From the IMG/VR virus record IMGVR_UViG_3300030020_000105, positions 1-23,937 of that record: a stretch of DNA of 23,937 nt; one strand, given 5' to 3'. Made by a program: the position numbers and the translations under genes. This document shows positions 1 to 6,394 of this stretch, piece after piece. Every line of letters begins with the position of its first letter. The first letter of the stretch is position 1. Under the pieces are notes generated by a model, which saw only the letters and a list, made by a program, of their open reading frames with translations, did not search any database and was not told where the DNA came from. The DNA comes from a virus.

Positions 1-526
1 TGGTGCATCCTTCGTGAAGTCGGCGCTTGGCTTCAAGGTACGCCTCGTGCGCCTCGATGGCGGTAGCGAATCGGCCGAGGAACTTCCGCGTTCCGTCTGG
101 CAGCTTGATCTCCGACTTGAATCCACCGCGCTCCGCATCGACGCCAGCGCCGAGTAGTCCCGTGGAGTTCTGGGGCATGGCCCGCCGCATATTCTGCGAG
201 TTCACCCGGCGCGTAGCTGGCCTCAGGTTCCCCAGGCGATTGTTGAGCGGATCACCGTCCCGATGATCAACGAGCGGCGGCCATTCGCCATATGTCATGA
301 ACCACGCGAGCCGATGCCCTCGATACAGGCGGTAGTTGATCCCGATCAGGTAGAGCCAGACATCCACCGCGCTGCCACTCTTGCCAGCCTTCGTGTGGAT
401 GTACGGGCCGCCAGCTCGGGAGCCGGCAAACTCACCGCCCCGCGATTCACGCCAGGCGAATGACCCATCATCAGGATCGTAGGCGAGGAGACGATGTGCC
501 TCGTCAAATGTGATTAGTTCGGCCAT
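1..526 (-). CDS. HNH homing-type endonuclease with AP2-like C-terminus (partial at window edge)
   Basis: Translating the minus strand from the ATG at 526 gives an open frame of 175 codons that leaves the window at base 1. Around residues 70-105 it has the HNH core of phage HNH/AP2 endonucleases: a HRLAW segment, then VDHRDGDPLNNRLGNLRPAT. The C-terminal part (about 125-175) has the AP2-like GVDAERGGFKSEIKLPDG...FLGRFATAIEAHEAYLEAKRRLHEGC pattern, which usually ends within a few residues of this point, so the gene is probably nearly complete. Such enzymes nick or cut DNA and spread as free-standing homing genes in phage genomes. It follows the small-terminase candidate by 24 bp on the same strand; HNH genes are often found beside terminase, where some assist packaging. 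That role is inferred here. Confidence 0.88.
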   Translation of the reverse strand, partial: MAELITFDEAHRLLAYDPDDGSFAWRESRGGEFAGSRAGGPYIHTKAGKSGSAVDVWLYLIGINYRLYRGHRLAWFMTYGEWPPLVDHRDGDPLNNRLGNLRPATRRVNSQNMRRAMPQNSTGLLGAGVDAERGGFKSEIKLPDGTRKFLGRFATAIEAHEAYLEAKRRLHEGCT

Positions 527-550
527 GCTCTAGCGTAGCACGGTCTTACC

Positions 551-1066
551 CTAATCCGGCATTCCACCTCGAATTTCTACCTTTTCGTCACCAGCGCCTT
601 CAGCCTGGGCCAGGGTCGCCGCCATGCGCATCGGTACTTCGACCGAGGCGTTCGCCATCGCAGTCAGGCGAGAAACGGTCTTGAGGCGCTCGCTGGACGC
701 ATCCTCCCTCAATGCCGACTCATCGACCTTCGACAGCTCAGTTTGCGACATGAACGCCAGCCGCATGAAGTTTCCGGACAGCATCTCCATGCCGGATTCC
801 AAGTTGGCGCGCATCCGCTGGATTCTTGCTGCCCGGTCTTGGGCGGCGATCTGCGCAGAAATCGTCAAGCTTTTCAACGCGATCTCAGTTGCAACTATTT
901 GATTTGCAACGCTTTTTATTTTCTGCGCACTGTCTGAGATATAACTTCGCAGCAGGGCCTCGGAGACATTCGCCTTCTTCGCCAGGGAGCGAATCGACTC
1001 GCCCTCCACGTGCTTGTCGCGGTAGTGCTTGATCTGCTCCGGAGTGAGTTTCGCTTTTCGGCCCAT
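551..1066 (-). CDS. Helix-turn-helix DNA-binding protein, probable terminase small subunit
   Basis: 171 aa. Residues 1-45 form a resolvase/Hin-like HTH (KLTPEQIKHYRDKHVEGES followed by IRSLAKKANVSEALLRSYI). The rest is predicted to be long helices rich in Ala, Met and Ser, ending in an acidic tail. This matches small terminase subunits, which bind pac/cos DNA through an N-terminal HTH and oligomerise through helices, then recruit the large ATPase/nuclease subunit. The large subunit should lie off the left edge beyond the HNH gene. The start ATG at 1066 follows the upstream stop by 9 bp, with only a weak ribosome site. Alternative: another phage HTH protein of unknown role. Confidence 0.6.
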   Translation of the reverse strand: MGRKAKLTPEQIKHYRDKHVEGESIRSLAKKANVSEALLRSYISDSAQKIKSVANQIVATEIALKSLTISAQIAAQDRAARIQRMRANLESGMEMLSGNFMRLAFMSQTELSKVDESALREDASSERLKTVSRLTAMANASVEVPMRMAATLAQAEGAGDEKVEIRGGMPD

Positions 1067-1075
1067 GGCCTGATT

Positions 1076-1270
1076 CTATGGCCGGACAGGGATGCGGACG
1101 AGTAGGAGGTGCTCGACGCTGGAGGCTTGCTGGCGGGTTTGGCTGCAATTCCTACAGGTTTGGCTCATCGTGGGTCGCATGCCACGGGGCGTGGAGTGCC
1201 ATCCGCCGGTCGCCCACTTGTGCCGGCCGGTCAGGATCGTGGAGAAGTCAGGGCGCGGGCAGGGCTGCAC
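1076..1270 (-). CDS. Small Cys-containing phage protein
   Basis: 64 aa from a GTG start at 1270, 3 bp after the preceding stop. The protein is basic, with a Cys near the N-terminus (QPCPRPDF) and a central CRNC pair (TMSQTCRNCSQTRQQASS), so it could hold a small zinc site. The family is not recognised. Its place in an unbroken chain of small minus-strand genes just before the small-terminase candidate supports it as real. The start is uncertain because no clear Shine-Dalgarno precedes the GTG. Confidence 0.5.
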   Translation of the reverse strand: MQPCPRPDFSTILTGRHKWATGGWHSTPRGMRPTMSQTCRNCSQTRQQASSVEHLLLVRIPVRP

Positions 1271-1273
1271 GGT

Positions 1274-1525
1274 TCAGCGCGCGGGAGGCACGTCCGGCGG
1301 ATCGTCGCGAAGCGGGCTCAGGATCATGGAGACGCACCAGCCCTCGGGAAACCGGCTCCAGTGCTTCCAGTTGATCATGGCGACGGCCTCCACGGGGCTG
1401 ACGCCACCGCGCTCCTCCAGACGCTCCAGGGTCTGGCCGTGGTTCTTCTGAGCCAGCGCCCGGTCGAACACGTCGAAGGGCAGGCTGTAGCCTGCGCGGC
1501 GGATGGTCAAGCGGCCGGCGCTCAT
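1274..1525 (-). CDS. Hypothetical phage protein (83 aa)
   Basis: 83 aa beginning MSAGRLTIRRAGYSLPFDVF; ends Pro-rich (DDPPDVPPAR). It is a compact soluble protein with several Trp (NWKHWSRFPEGWC). The ATG at 1525 overlaps the stop of the 14-codon ORF upstream by four bases (ATGA), implying translational coupling. The family is not recognised. Coding is supported by the overlap, by position in the operon and by protein-like composition unlike the other frames. Confidence 0.62.
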   Translation of the reverse strand: MSAGRLTIRRAGYSLPFDVFDRALAQKNHGQTLERLEERGGVSPVEAVAMINWKHWSRFPEGWCVSMILSPLRDDPPDVPPAR

Positions 1526-1566
1526 GGCGCGACGGCGGCCCGGTGCTTGTGGGTGCGGAGGTTCAT
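1522..1566 (-). CDS. 14-codon mini-ORF in a coupled gene chain
   Basis: The ORF reads MNLRTHKHRAAVAP. It has ATGA overlaps at both ends: its start overlaps the stop of the 65-aa gene (1563-1760) and its stop overlaps the start of the 83-aa gene (1274-1525). Its first ten codons resemble those of the upstream 65-aa gene (MNLRQHKRRA; 22 of 30 bases identical by eye). It may be the remnant of a duplicated gene kept because it passes ribosomes to the next gene, or a translated leader. Too short for any structural claim. Confidence 0.4.
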   Translation of the reverse strand: MNLRTHKHRAAVAP

Positions 1567-1760
1567 GGCTTCGCCCAGCCCCTGGTCGGGTGCCAGCCCT
1601 TGGGGCGCACCATGGAGCCCATGATCCAATTCCGGCGGCCTTTGGCGTCTCGCTTGACGCTCCAGCATGGCGAAACAGTGAATGTCGGGTACTTCGGGGC
1701 TTCGATGTAGCGGATTAGCCATCCGACATAGGCGCGACGTTTGTGCTGGCGGAGGTTCAC
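1563..1760 (-). CDS. Hypothetical phage protein (65 aa)
   Basis: 65 aa from a GTG start at 1760, overlapping the upstream stop as GTGA. Begins NLRQHKRRAYVGWLIRYIEA and is basic and aromatic-rich; ends WHPTRGWAKP. The GTG is preferred because the frame upstream of it is only a shadow of the neighbouring gene and the four-base overlap matches its neighbours. The family is not recognised. The basic character would suit a nucleic-acid-binding accessory protein, but that is only a guess. Confidence 0.55.
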   Translation of the reverse strand: MNLRQHKRRAYVGWLIRYIEAPKYPTFTVSPCWSVKRDAKGRRNWIMGSMVRPKGWHPTRGWAKP

Positions 1761-1978
1761 GGGTTTTCCATGGCGTCGGTGATCTGGCGGCATTGGTCGG
1801 GCTCGCACCCGCAGCCACACCCGCAGAGATACGACGGGTATTCTGAATCGATCTCGGCCACGATGGCAGCGGCCTGGGCCACGCGCTCGCGCTTCCAGAA
1901 GATCCGGCGACCCCAGGGACGAAGGTGCTGTGCCCATTCGCTGGCGCGGGCCAGGGTGCCTTTCTTGACGCTGGACAT
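1757..1978 (-). CDS. Hypothetical Cys-rich small protein (73 aa)
   Basis: 73 aa starting MSSVKKGTLARASEWAQHLR at an ATG 2 bp after the upstream stop. The C-terminal half has a striking LCGCGCGCEPDQC cluster with five Cys in about 12 residues, which could bind a metal. The middle is helical (RIFWKRERVAQAAAIVAEID). The longer upstream frame is rejected because it runs antisense-like through the better-supported 93-aa gene. Family not recognised. Confidence 0.58.
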   Translation of the reverse strand: MSSVKKGTLARASEWAQHLRPWGRRIFWKRERVAQAAAIVAEIDSEYPSYLCGCGCGCEPDQCRQITDAMENP

Positions 1979-1980
1979 GC

Positions 1981-2262
1981 TTAGTACCCCGTAGGGCCTC
2001 CATTGTCGCCAGGGCCATCGATCGGATATACGATGCGGCACTGGTTCTGCGTGAATCGCTCCGGGCCAGCCGGGAACGGGTTGTGCGCGGTCGGCTCGGG
2101 CTGGGCGCGCTGGCGGCCCTCGGCGATGTCGAGTTGGTCGCGGAGCCATTTCGCGCCGCCGAGCGCCAGATAGCGGTCATGTTGGCGGTTGGTGAGCCTC
2201 GCGAAGATGCGGGCGCGTAGCGGATCTTCCTTTGGCTTGCGGCCTTCGCCCCAGCGGCTCAT
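1981..2262 (-). CDS. Small phage protein with ribbon-helix-helix-like segment
   Basis: 93 aa. The N-terminal half (ARLTNRQHDRYLALGGAKWL) looks like the short strand plus two helices seen in phage ribbon-helix-helix-type proteins with a GGxxWLR signature. The C-terminal half is Pro/Gly-rich and probably disordered (GPGDNGGPTG). The ATG at 2262 lies 3 bp after the stop of the previous gene. A DNA-binding role is plausible but rests only on this motif-like resemblance. Confidence 0.62.
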   Translation of the reverse strand: MSRWGEGRKPKEDPLRARIFARLTNRQHDRYLALGGAKWLRDQLDIAEGRQRAQPEPTAHNPFPAGPERFTQNQCRIVYPIDGPGDNGGPTGY

Positions 2263-2265
2263 GGC

Positions 2266-2463
2266 TCAGCCGACCTGATTCGGTTCGGGGTCGTCCTCGG
2301 CATCGAAGTTGACGGCTTCCAGGGCCTCAGCCAGCTCGAATTCTGCGTTCTCCATGCACTTGATGTCGAAGCCTGTGGCGTCGACAGGATGCTTGCTCAC
2401 TTGGTAGTAATCGATGGCGCGACACAGGACGGCGGCGAAAGCCTGGGCAGATTTCTTGTTCAT
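2266..2463 (-). CDS. Hypothetical acidic protein (65 aa); frame open further upstream
   Basis: 65 aa starting MNKKSAQAFAAVLCRAIDYY, with an acidic C-terminus (FDAEDDPEPNQVG). The frame stays open upstream to 2670, with an alternative ATG at 2646 giving 126 aa. That extension (CTWIARQGKIRFRQAARHPE...SSAVPHGGRFTDQTP) reads like a protein and reminds me of small ORFs that follow structured immunity RNAs in phages. Neither start has a convincing Shine-Dalgarno. It is the first gene after the promoter at 3212-3240 and the structured leader, and heads the small-gene operon leading to terminase. Function unknown. Confidence 0.55.
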   Translation of the reverse strand: MNKKSAQAFAAVLCRAIDYYQVSKHPVDATGFDIKCMENAEFELAEALEAVNFDAEDDPEPNQVG

Positions 2464-3211
2464 GTGGGCTCGCTGATTGCTGGGTGTTTGATCGGTAAAG
2501 CGGCCACCATGAGGAACTGCGCTGCTGTGCCCGCTTGCTTGACTCTCGCCCTTAGCGCCCTCCCTTTCGGGGTCTTCCGGGTGCCTGGCGGCCTGCCTGA
2601 ATCGGATCTTGCCTTGTCGTGCGATCCAAGTGCACGCATGAAACATGCAGGAGCTTTCCCCCTCCCACACCCAGCAAAGCCCTGGGACTTCTCGGGGTTA
2701 CGGCCCGCCCTGGCGCCTGTGGTTGAGTCTAGCTCATGCGTGGAAATGAAGAAGGCGGCCGGTGCTGATCTCCGGCTTGTTCGCTCACCACGTCGGCGAA
2801 CTCGCGGCGTTCAGGCGCGGGTCGCCTGTCAACGGGTCAGCGCATCAGCCTGCGCGTTCGCCCTCAAGTCTGGAACCCGCGCCCTAGGCAAACATAGTTC
2901 ACCCGGTATCGCTTCGTCTCGGTGCTACCCGCTATGTCCGCCCCTTGTATTGCGGTTTGCATGGGATTGGCCGTCTAGAGTTCCAGACTTGAAGGCCCGG
3001 CTTGCGCCGGCTCCAAGCCACGTCTTTCCGTGGTGTCACTTGGGATTTGATCCCCTTATCGATGGGATCAGTGTCGCCAGCTAGTCTCGCTCGCCGGCCG
3101 CGCACGTTCTTTTCTCGTGAGCCATTGGCCGATGCTTGCGGAAGGCGAGTTGCCTGCAACCCCGCTTCTCGCTTTCGGGTATGTGCAGACCGTTTCGCAT
3201 CGGTTGAACGT
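2464..3211 (-). other. Long structured leader without a clear gene
   Basis: About 740 bp between the promoter at 3212-3240 and the gene at 2266-2463. Several frames are open on both strands, but none looks coding except possibly the extension of the downstream gene (2464-2646). The stretch is rich in inverted repeats: 13 bp at 2864-2876/2980-2992; CCGGC/GCCGG at 2997-3010; CCACG/CGTGG at 3018-3033; and two mutually exclusive stems sharing ATCCC (3042-3054 versus 3048-3070). That suggests an untranslated structured transcript. Confidence 0.5.
2864..2992 (-). ncRNA. Candidate structured RNA closed by a 13-bp stem (c4-like?)
   Basis: Bases 2864-2876 (TCAAGTCTGGAAC) and 2980-2992 (GTTCCAGACTTGA) are perfect reverse complements. 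Inside them GCAAAC/GTTTGC, CATAG/CTATG and GGTA/TACC can pair in nested order, giving a layered hairpin of about 129 nt. It lies downstream of an operator-overlapped promoter and upstream of a small ORF, the arrangement of the c4 antisense RNA-icd-ant immunity operons of P1-type phages. Identification as c4 is by resemblance only; the pairing itself is seen directly. Confidence 0.42.
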
Positions 3212-3240
3212 AGTATCGCCTAGCCGATGGCTGGAGTCAA
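3212..3240 (-). promoter_or_regulatory. Sigma70-type promoter with 14-bp operator
   Basis: Minus strand: -35 TTGACT (3240-3235), 17-bp spacer, -10 GATACT (3217-3212). The spacer and -10 hold ATCGGCTAGGCGAT (3228-3215), one mismatch from the palindrome ATCGC-N4-GCGAT found at four other promoters here. Transcription would start near 3205 and run through the structured leader into the small-gene operon. Confidence 0.62.
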
Positions 3241-3247
3241 GCGATAT

Positions 3248-3511
3248 TTACTCGCGATCCGTCAGGATTCCGGAGAATGCGAACGTGACGTGGTGCACCG
3301 TATCGCCAAGGAAGATGATCTCACCGGATACGGTCGCCACCACGTCTAGGTTCGCGTTGTCCGCGAGCGCGTCGATCAGCGCATCGGCTGCCGCCTGGGG
3401 CGCGCTCCAGTCGGCCGGCGCCGAGGTGGCCGTGATCTCGTCGAATTGCGCTGCAATGGCGGCTTTCGCCTCGTCCTTCGTGGCGGCGCGGATGGGGAAT
3501 GCGTAGTTCAT
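3248..3511 (-). CDS. Hypothetical phage protein (87 aa)
   Basis: 87 aa starting MNYAFPIRAATKDEAKAAIA. The ATG at 3511 has a good Shine-Dalgarno (AGGAGAG, about 7 nt upstream), so the longer in-frame start at 3610 is rejected. It looks like a small alpha/beta protein: an amphipathic Ala-rich helix region (residues 10-55), then a beta-rich end (LDVVATVSGEIIF...HHVTFAFSG). The pattern resembles small phage proteins of unknown function that share this start. It lies after the YbcO-like gene and is the last gene of the nin-like cluster before the promoter at 3212. Confidence 0.72.
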   Translation of the reverse strand: MNYAFPIRAATKDEAKAAIAAQFDEITATSAPADWSAPQAAADALIDALADNANLDVVATVSGEIIFLGDTVHHVTFAFSGILTDRE

Positions 3512-3542
3512 GGGTGGCTCTCCTGGTGAGCTTGTGATGGTA

Positions 3543-4016
3543 CTAGACGAGGCCGTCGCGCTGAAGGATTCCCAGGCTGCGAAGATGGCCGAGTAGCCAA
3601 TCCAGATCAAGTTCGGCGCGCGTCATATCGCCCGCATTCGTCATCTGATCGAAAGCGCCATCGCATGCGCCACACGCGTAGGCCCCCGCCAAATCGTCAG
3701 CCTTCGTTCCCATGCCCCGACCGCCCTCTCCGAGCTGCGCGCCCCAGCGCGCGTGACTCCAGATCGTATGCGTCGAGTCATACGTGCAGATTCCGACGTA
3801 GCGAACCTGGCAGTCCTTGCCGCGCGCGCTTTCGCGGATGCGCCGGCCGCGCGCCTCTTCGGCGTGGGGCGACGTTGGAACACGGGCCGGCGTGCGGATT
3901 GGTGGAAGATCCTGAGCCAGGACGGCAGCGAGGCCGCTGGATGGTGCAGTGTCGCGTGGGCCGATGGTGCCACCGATCCGCTTCACCTCGCGCGGCGGCG
4001 GGCGCTTCCAGGTCAT
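3543..4016 (-). CDS. YbcO-like putative nuclease (DUF1364)
   Basis: 157 aa. Residues 60-125 match the DUF1364/YbcO pattern: RESARGKDCQVRYVGICTYD, a His at about 88 (WSHAR), GMGTKADDLAGAYACGACDG with a CxxC at 115-118, then a C-terminal helical segment. YbcO of the DLP12 prophage is a Cys/His metal-binding protein proposed to be a nuclease, and relatives sit in lambdoid nin regions near Holliday-junction resolvases. The N-terminal ~55 residues are basic, Pro-rich and probably linker. The ATG at 4016 overlaps the upstream stop as ATGA, so the longer start at 4094 is not needed. Catalytic activity is inferred from the family. Confidence 0.8.
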   Translation of the reverse strand: MTWKRPPPREVKRIGGTIGPRDTAPSSGLAAVLAQDLPPIRTPARVPTSPHAEEARGRRIRESARGKDCQVRYVGICTYDSTHTIWSHARWGAQLGEGGRGMGTKADDLAGAYACGACDGAFDQMTNAGDMTRAELDLDWLLGHLRSLGILQRDGLV

Positions 4017-4168
4017 TCCATTTCCCTTGCCTGCATGATTCTCACGATCCGGCGCGCGCGAGCCATGATACGGCGACGGCGGATGAGCGCCCACCAGGGT
4101 AGCGCATCGTGGGCGCGGAGCATCGCAACAGCAATTCGGGCATCCTCAAAATCTCGAACGGTCATCAT
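4013..4168 (-). CDS. Small basic protein (51 aa) in nin cluster
   Basis: Starts MMTVRDFEDARIAVAMLRAH and is very basic at its C-terminus (LIRRRRIMARARRIVRIMQA). Both ends are coupled: its ATG overlaps the ninB stop as ATGA (4168-4165) and its stop overlaps the YbcO-like start as ATGA (4016-4013). The double overlap and full use of the gap between two recognised genes support it as real. The Arg-rich helix could bind nucleic acid. Family not recognised. Confidence 0.68.
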   Translation of the reverse strand: MMTVRDFEDARIAVAMLRAHDALPWWALIRRRRIMARARRIVRIMQAREME

Positions 4169-4554
4169 GCGATTAGCCCCTGCTCAAAGTCCACGCCCTG
4201 CTGAGCGCCGAACGCCTCGATGAATTCCTGAAGCTCAGCCATTTCGCCCACCGTCATACGGCTGGTGCGCTGACCCAGGACAACAAACCCGCCATCGATT
4301 CCAGGGATCACACGCTGGCGCTTAAGGGCTGCGGTGCAAGCGTCCTTCCATTCTTCGGATGTGAGCTTCTGTCCGTGCCAGTTCACCTGATTCGCCAATG
4401 CCTCCAGCAAGACCCATAGGCGGGCGTTTTGCGACAGATTTCGGGTAGGCTGACTGATGACCACTACTCGGCCGTCCGGCGCCGTCCTGATCGCCTCGAT
4501 GGCGCGAGCTCGGGCTGTCTGGTGCGCGAGGATGAACGTCTGCTTCTCGCTCAC
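4165..4554 (-). CDS. ninB: NinB/Orf family recombination mediator
   Basis: 129 aa from a GTG at 4554 that overlaps the previous stop as GTGA. The NinB core is plain: NARLWVLLEALANQVNWHGQ, LTSEEWKDACTAALKRQRVI, PGIDGGFVVLGQRTSRMT and a terminal EFIEAFGAQQGVDF. In lambda, NinB (Orf) binds ssDNA and SSB and replaces host RecFOR functions, helping annealing-type recombination. Here it lies in a nin-like cluster downstream of the replication genes and could work with the RecT encoded on the other arm. Length and motif order are those of the family; no residue looks lost. Confidence 0.92.
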   Translation of the reverse strand: MSEKQTFILAHQTARARAIEAIRTAPDGRVVVISQPTRNLSQNARLWVLLEALANQVNWHGQKLTSEEWKDACTAALKRQRVIPGIDGGFVVLGQRTSRMTVGEMAELQEFIEAFGAQQGVDFEQGLIA

Positions 4555-4802
4555 TTGTCGATCCCCTTCGGCCAAACAACCTTCACGCGCTCGCGCAGGC
4601 GCCGCTCAGCCTCTGCGCCCTCGCGGATTCCGACATCAGCGCAGTAGGCTTCGCGCGCGCCGCGATACTGCTTGCCGACCATGCGCAAGATCGCCTGGAC
4701 GTGCTCATTTCGATGAAGGCATTCCAGCTTCCAGGCATCATCCCAGGTATCGGTAATGATGCCGCTCAGCAGCGTTACCTTGGTGCGGTTGCCGCCTGTC
4801 AT
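4551..4802 (-). CDS. DUF7696-like phage protein
   Basis: 83 aa. The segment WDDAWKLECLHRNEHVQAIL ... REAYCADVGIREGAEAERRL resembles the small phage family in which a W-x-EC motif is followed by a helical region ending in a chain of Glu/Arg, often found beside ninB and replication genes (DUF7696-type). The ATG at 4802 overlaps the HTH gene stop as ATGA, and its own stop overlaps ninB as GTGA. Function unknown; the family assignment comes from pattern memory rather than a search. Confidence 0.66.
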   Translation of the reverse strand: MTGGNRTKVTLLSGIITDTWDDAWKLECLHRNEHVQAILRMVGKQYRGAREAYCADVGIREGAEAERRLRERVKVVWPKGIDK

Positions 4803-5026
4803 TGCGCAGAGTCCTCCAGTTCAAACGGAGTACGCTGCCATGCCCAGCGAGCCGACACCCCATCGGTCTTCACTTCGCGAACAAGCCCGGACTGGCGGAA
4901 CGCGCGAAGCCACTCCGAAACCGTCCTGACGTGGCAACCCGTCATGGCCGCCACCTCGGGCGCCGTTCGATCCGCCTTCATCAGGCTCGCAATGATCTCG
5001 GATACGTTGTCTCGTGCTGAAGGCAT
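4799..5026 (-). CDS. Small winged-helix/HTH protein
   Basis: 75 aa. Residues 5-55 form a MarR/Mar-like winged HTH: ARDNVSEIIASLMKADRTAP EVAAMTGCHVRTVSEWLRAF, then the wing SGLVREVKTDGVSARWAW. A good Shine-Dalgarno (AAAGGATTG) precedes the ATG at 5026. Such mini-HTH proteins are common between dnaB/dnaC and nin genes in phages and may be replication accessory factors or regulators. It follows dnaB by 18 bp and is coupled to the next gene. Confidence 0.75.
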   Translation of the reverse strand: MPSARDNVSEIIASLMKADRTAPEVAAMTGCHVRTVSEWLRAFRQSGLVREVKTDGVSARWAWQRTPFELEDSAQ

Positions 5027-5044
5027 GTCAATCCTTTGGGTTAT

Positions 5045-6394
5045 TTACGCCGCGTCCTGAAAACTCTTACGGAAACCTTTTCCTACCGAAGAAACGGATG
5101 CCATATGCAGCATCTCCATGCTTTCTCCCCAGCGCTGAAATCTGCCCTCAAAGTCCAGCGCAAATTCACCGCATGGCCCGGATCTATTCGCAGCCACCTC
5201 GCAGCCAATGACGCGTGTATCGCCGTTGATGTGCTCGCGTGCAGGCCACAGGAAGATCACGGCGTCGGCATCCTGCTCGATAGCACCGGAGTCCCGGAGG
5301 TCGCCCAGGTTTGGCCGCCTGCCTGCGCGCTCCTCAACTTTTCGATTGAGTTGCGAGAGCACGATTACAGCGATATCAAGCTCCTTCGATAGGGCCTTGA
5401 TGCCTCGGCTGATTTCTTCAATGTCGCTGTTTCTGTTCTGCTCTCTTTTGCTAGCAGATGAGCACAACTGCATGTAGTCGATTATGAGAACCTTTAGTCC
5501 CTTGACGCTTCTAGCCTTGGATCGAATATCGGCTATTGTCAAGCCACCTTGATCGTCCAACCACAGCGGAAGATTCAGGTTCGCCTCAATACCATCGGAG
5601 ATTCGGCTCCAACCTTCATCGGCGTTATCCTCATGCTGACCTGTCATTAGAGCGGTCAGGCTTATTCGACCGAGGTTTGCCACGGAACGATCAGCCAATT
5701 CATCCACGCCCATTTCCTGAGACAGCATCAACGTTGGCAGCGATGCCTTCGCCATCGTGGTTCCGATTTGCTGGACAAGACTGGATTTACCCACCTTTGG
5801 CCGAGCGGCTACAACGTAGACCTTGCCGGGTCGTAGGCCGCCAGAAAGGTGGCGATCAAGCCCACCAATTCGGGTGGGCCAGCCAGCAGCAATAGTGCCG
5901 TCCGCAAGGGCGTTGTATTGATCGATCCGGCCCGCCATCAGGTCGCCAATTAGGCGCGGAACCTTGGCGCTTGATCGCGCAAGACCTGAGAATAGCGCGG
6001 TAATACGCTCCGCTCGCTCCGAGCTTGGGGCGGCCTCATCCGCAATTTCTGCCGCAGCGTCGATTGCTCCTAGGATCGCCCGGCTCGCCGAAAACTCTTT
6101 CACAATCTCGACATAGCGAAGAATGCTTCGCCGGCTTGTGAGCGACAGGGCAATTTCGTTGATGGTCGAAATATCGATCTCCGAAGCCGCCCCCCGAGTC
6201 GCGTTGTGCACGGTCAGTACGTCCACCGGGTGGCCGGCAGCATGCAATCCCATGATCGCCGAATAGATCACTTGATGGTTTCGAACGGCGAAGTCCTCGC
6301 ATCTCAGCTTCGCAGAGATACGGTCAGCCGTGTCCGGCCAGTTCATGAGCGCCGCCAGGATAGCGTGCTCAGCATTCACGTCGTGATGCTTCAC
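5045..6394 (-). CDS. dnaB: Replicative DNA helicase, DnaB family
   Basis: 449 aa, the usual length for DnaB. The N-terminal primase-interaction domain covers about residues 1-100 (NAEHAILAALMNWPDTADRI). The RecA-like C-terminal domain has Walker A ARPKVGKSS (197-205), Walker B VLIIDYMQL (302-310), the Gln sensor SQLNR (347-351), the RRPNLGDLRDSGAIEQDAD arginine-finger region (359-377) and ANRSG near 402. It would unwind DNA 5'-3' as a hexamer at the phage fork. It is coupled by ATGA to the O-like protein at 6391, so initiator and helicase are made together. No DnaC/P-type loader is seen, so the phage may self-load it or use the O-like protein. Confidence 0.96.
   Translation of the reverse strand: MKHHDVNAEHAILAALMNWPDTADRISAKLRCEDFAVRNHQVIYSAIMGLHAAGHPVDVLTVHNATRGAASEIDISTINEIALSLTSRRSILRYVEIVKEFSASRAILGAIDAAAEIADEAAPSSERAERITALFSGLARSSAKVPRLIGDLMAGRIDQYNALADGTIAAGWPTRIGGLDRHLSGGLRPGKVYVVAARPKVGKSSLVQQIGTTMAKASLPTLMLSQEMGVDELADRSVANLGRISLTALMTGQHEDNADEGWSRISDGIEANLNLPLWLDDQGGLTIADIRSKARSVKGLKVLIIDYMQLCSSASKREQNRNSDIEEISRGIKALSKELDIAVIVLSQLNRKVEERAGRRPNLGDLRDSGAIEQDADAVIFLWPAREHINGDTRVIGCEVAANRSGPCGEFALDFEGRFQRWGESMEMLHMASVSSVGKGFRKSFQDAA

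Noticed and set aside
2389-3084. Plus-strand 231-codon open frame across the structured leader
   Set aside because: It starts inside the minus-strand gene, has no ribosome site, is Cys/Pro/Ser/Arg-rich without domain character, and translates the inverted repeats; it is more likely the complement of a structured RNA.
2690-3100. tRNA or tmRNA in the noncoding leader
   Set aside because: No TTCRA-type T-arm with matching acceptor and anticodon stems on either strand; the hairpins do not fit a cloverleaf.
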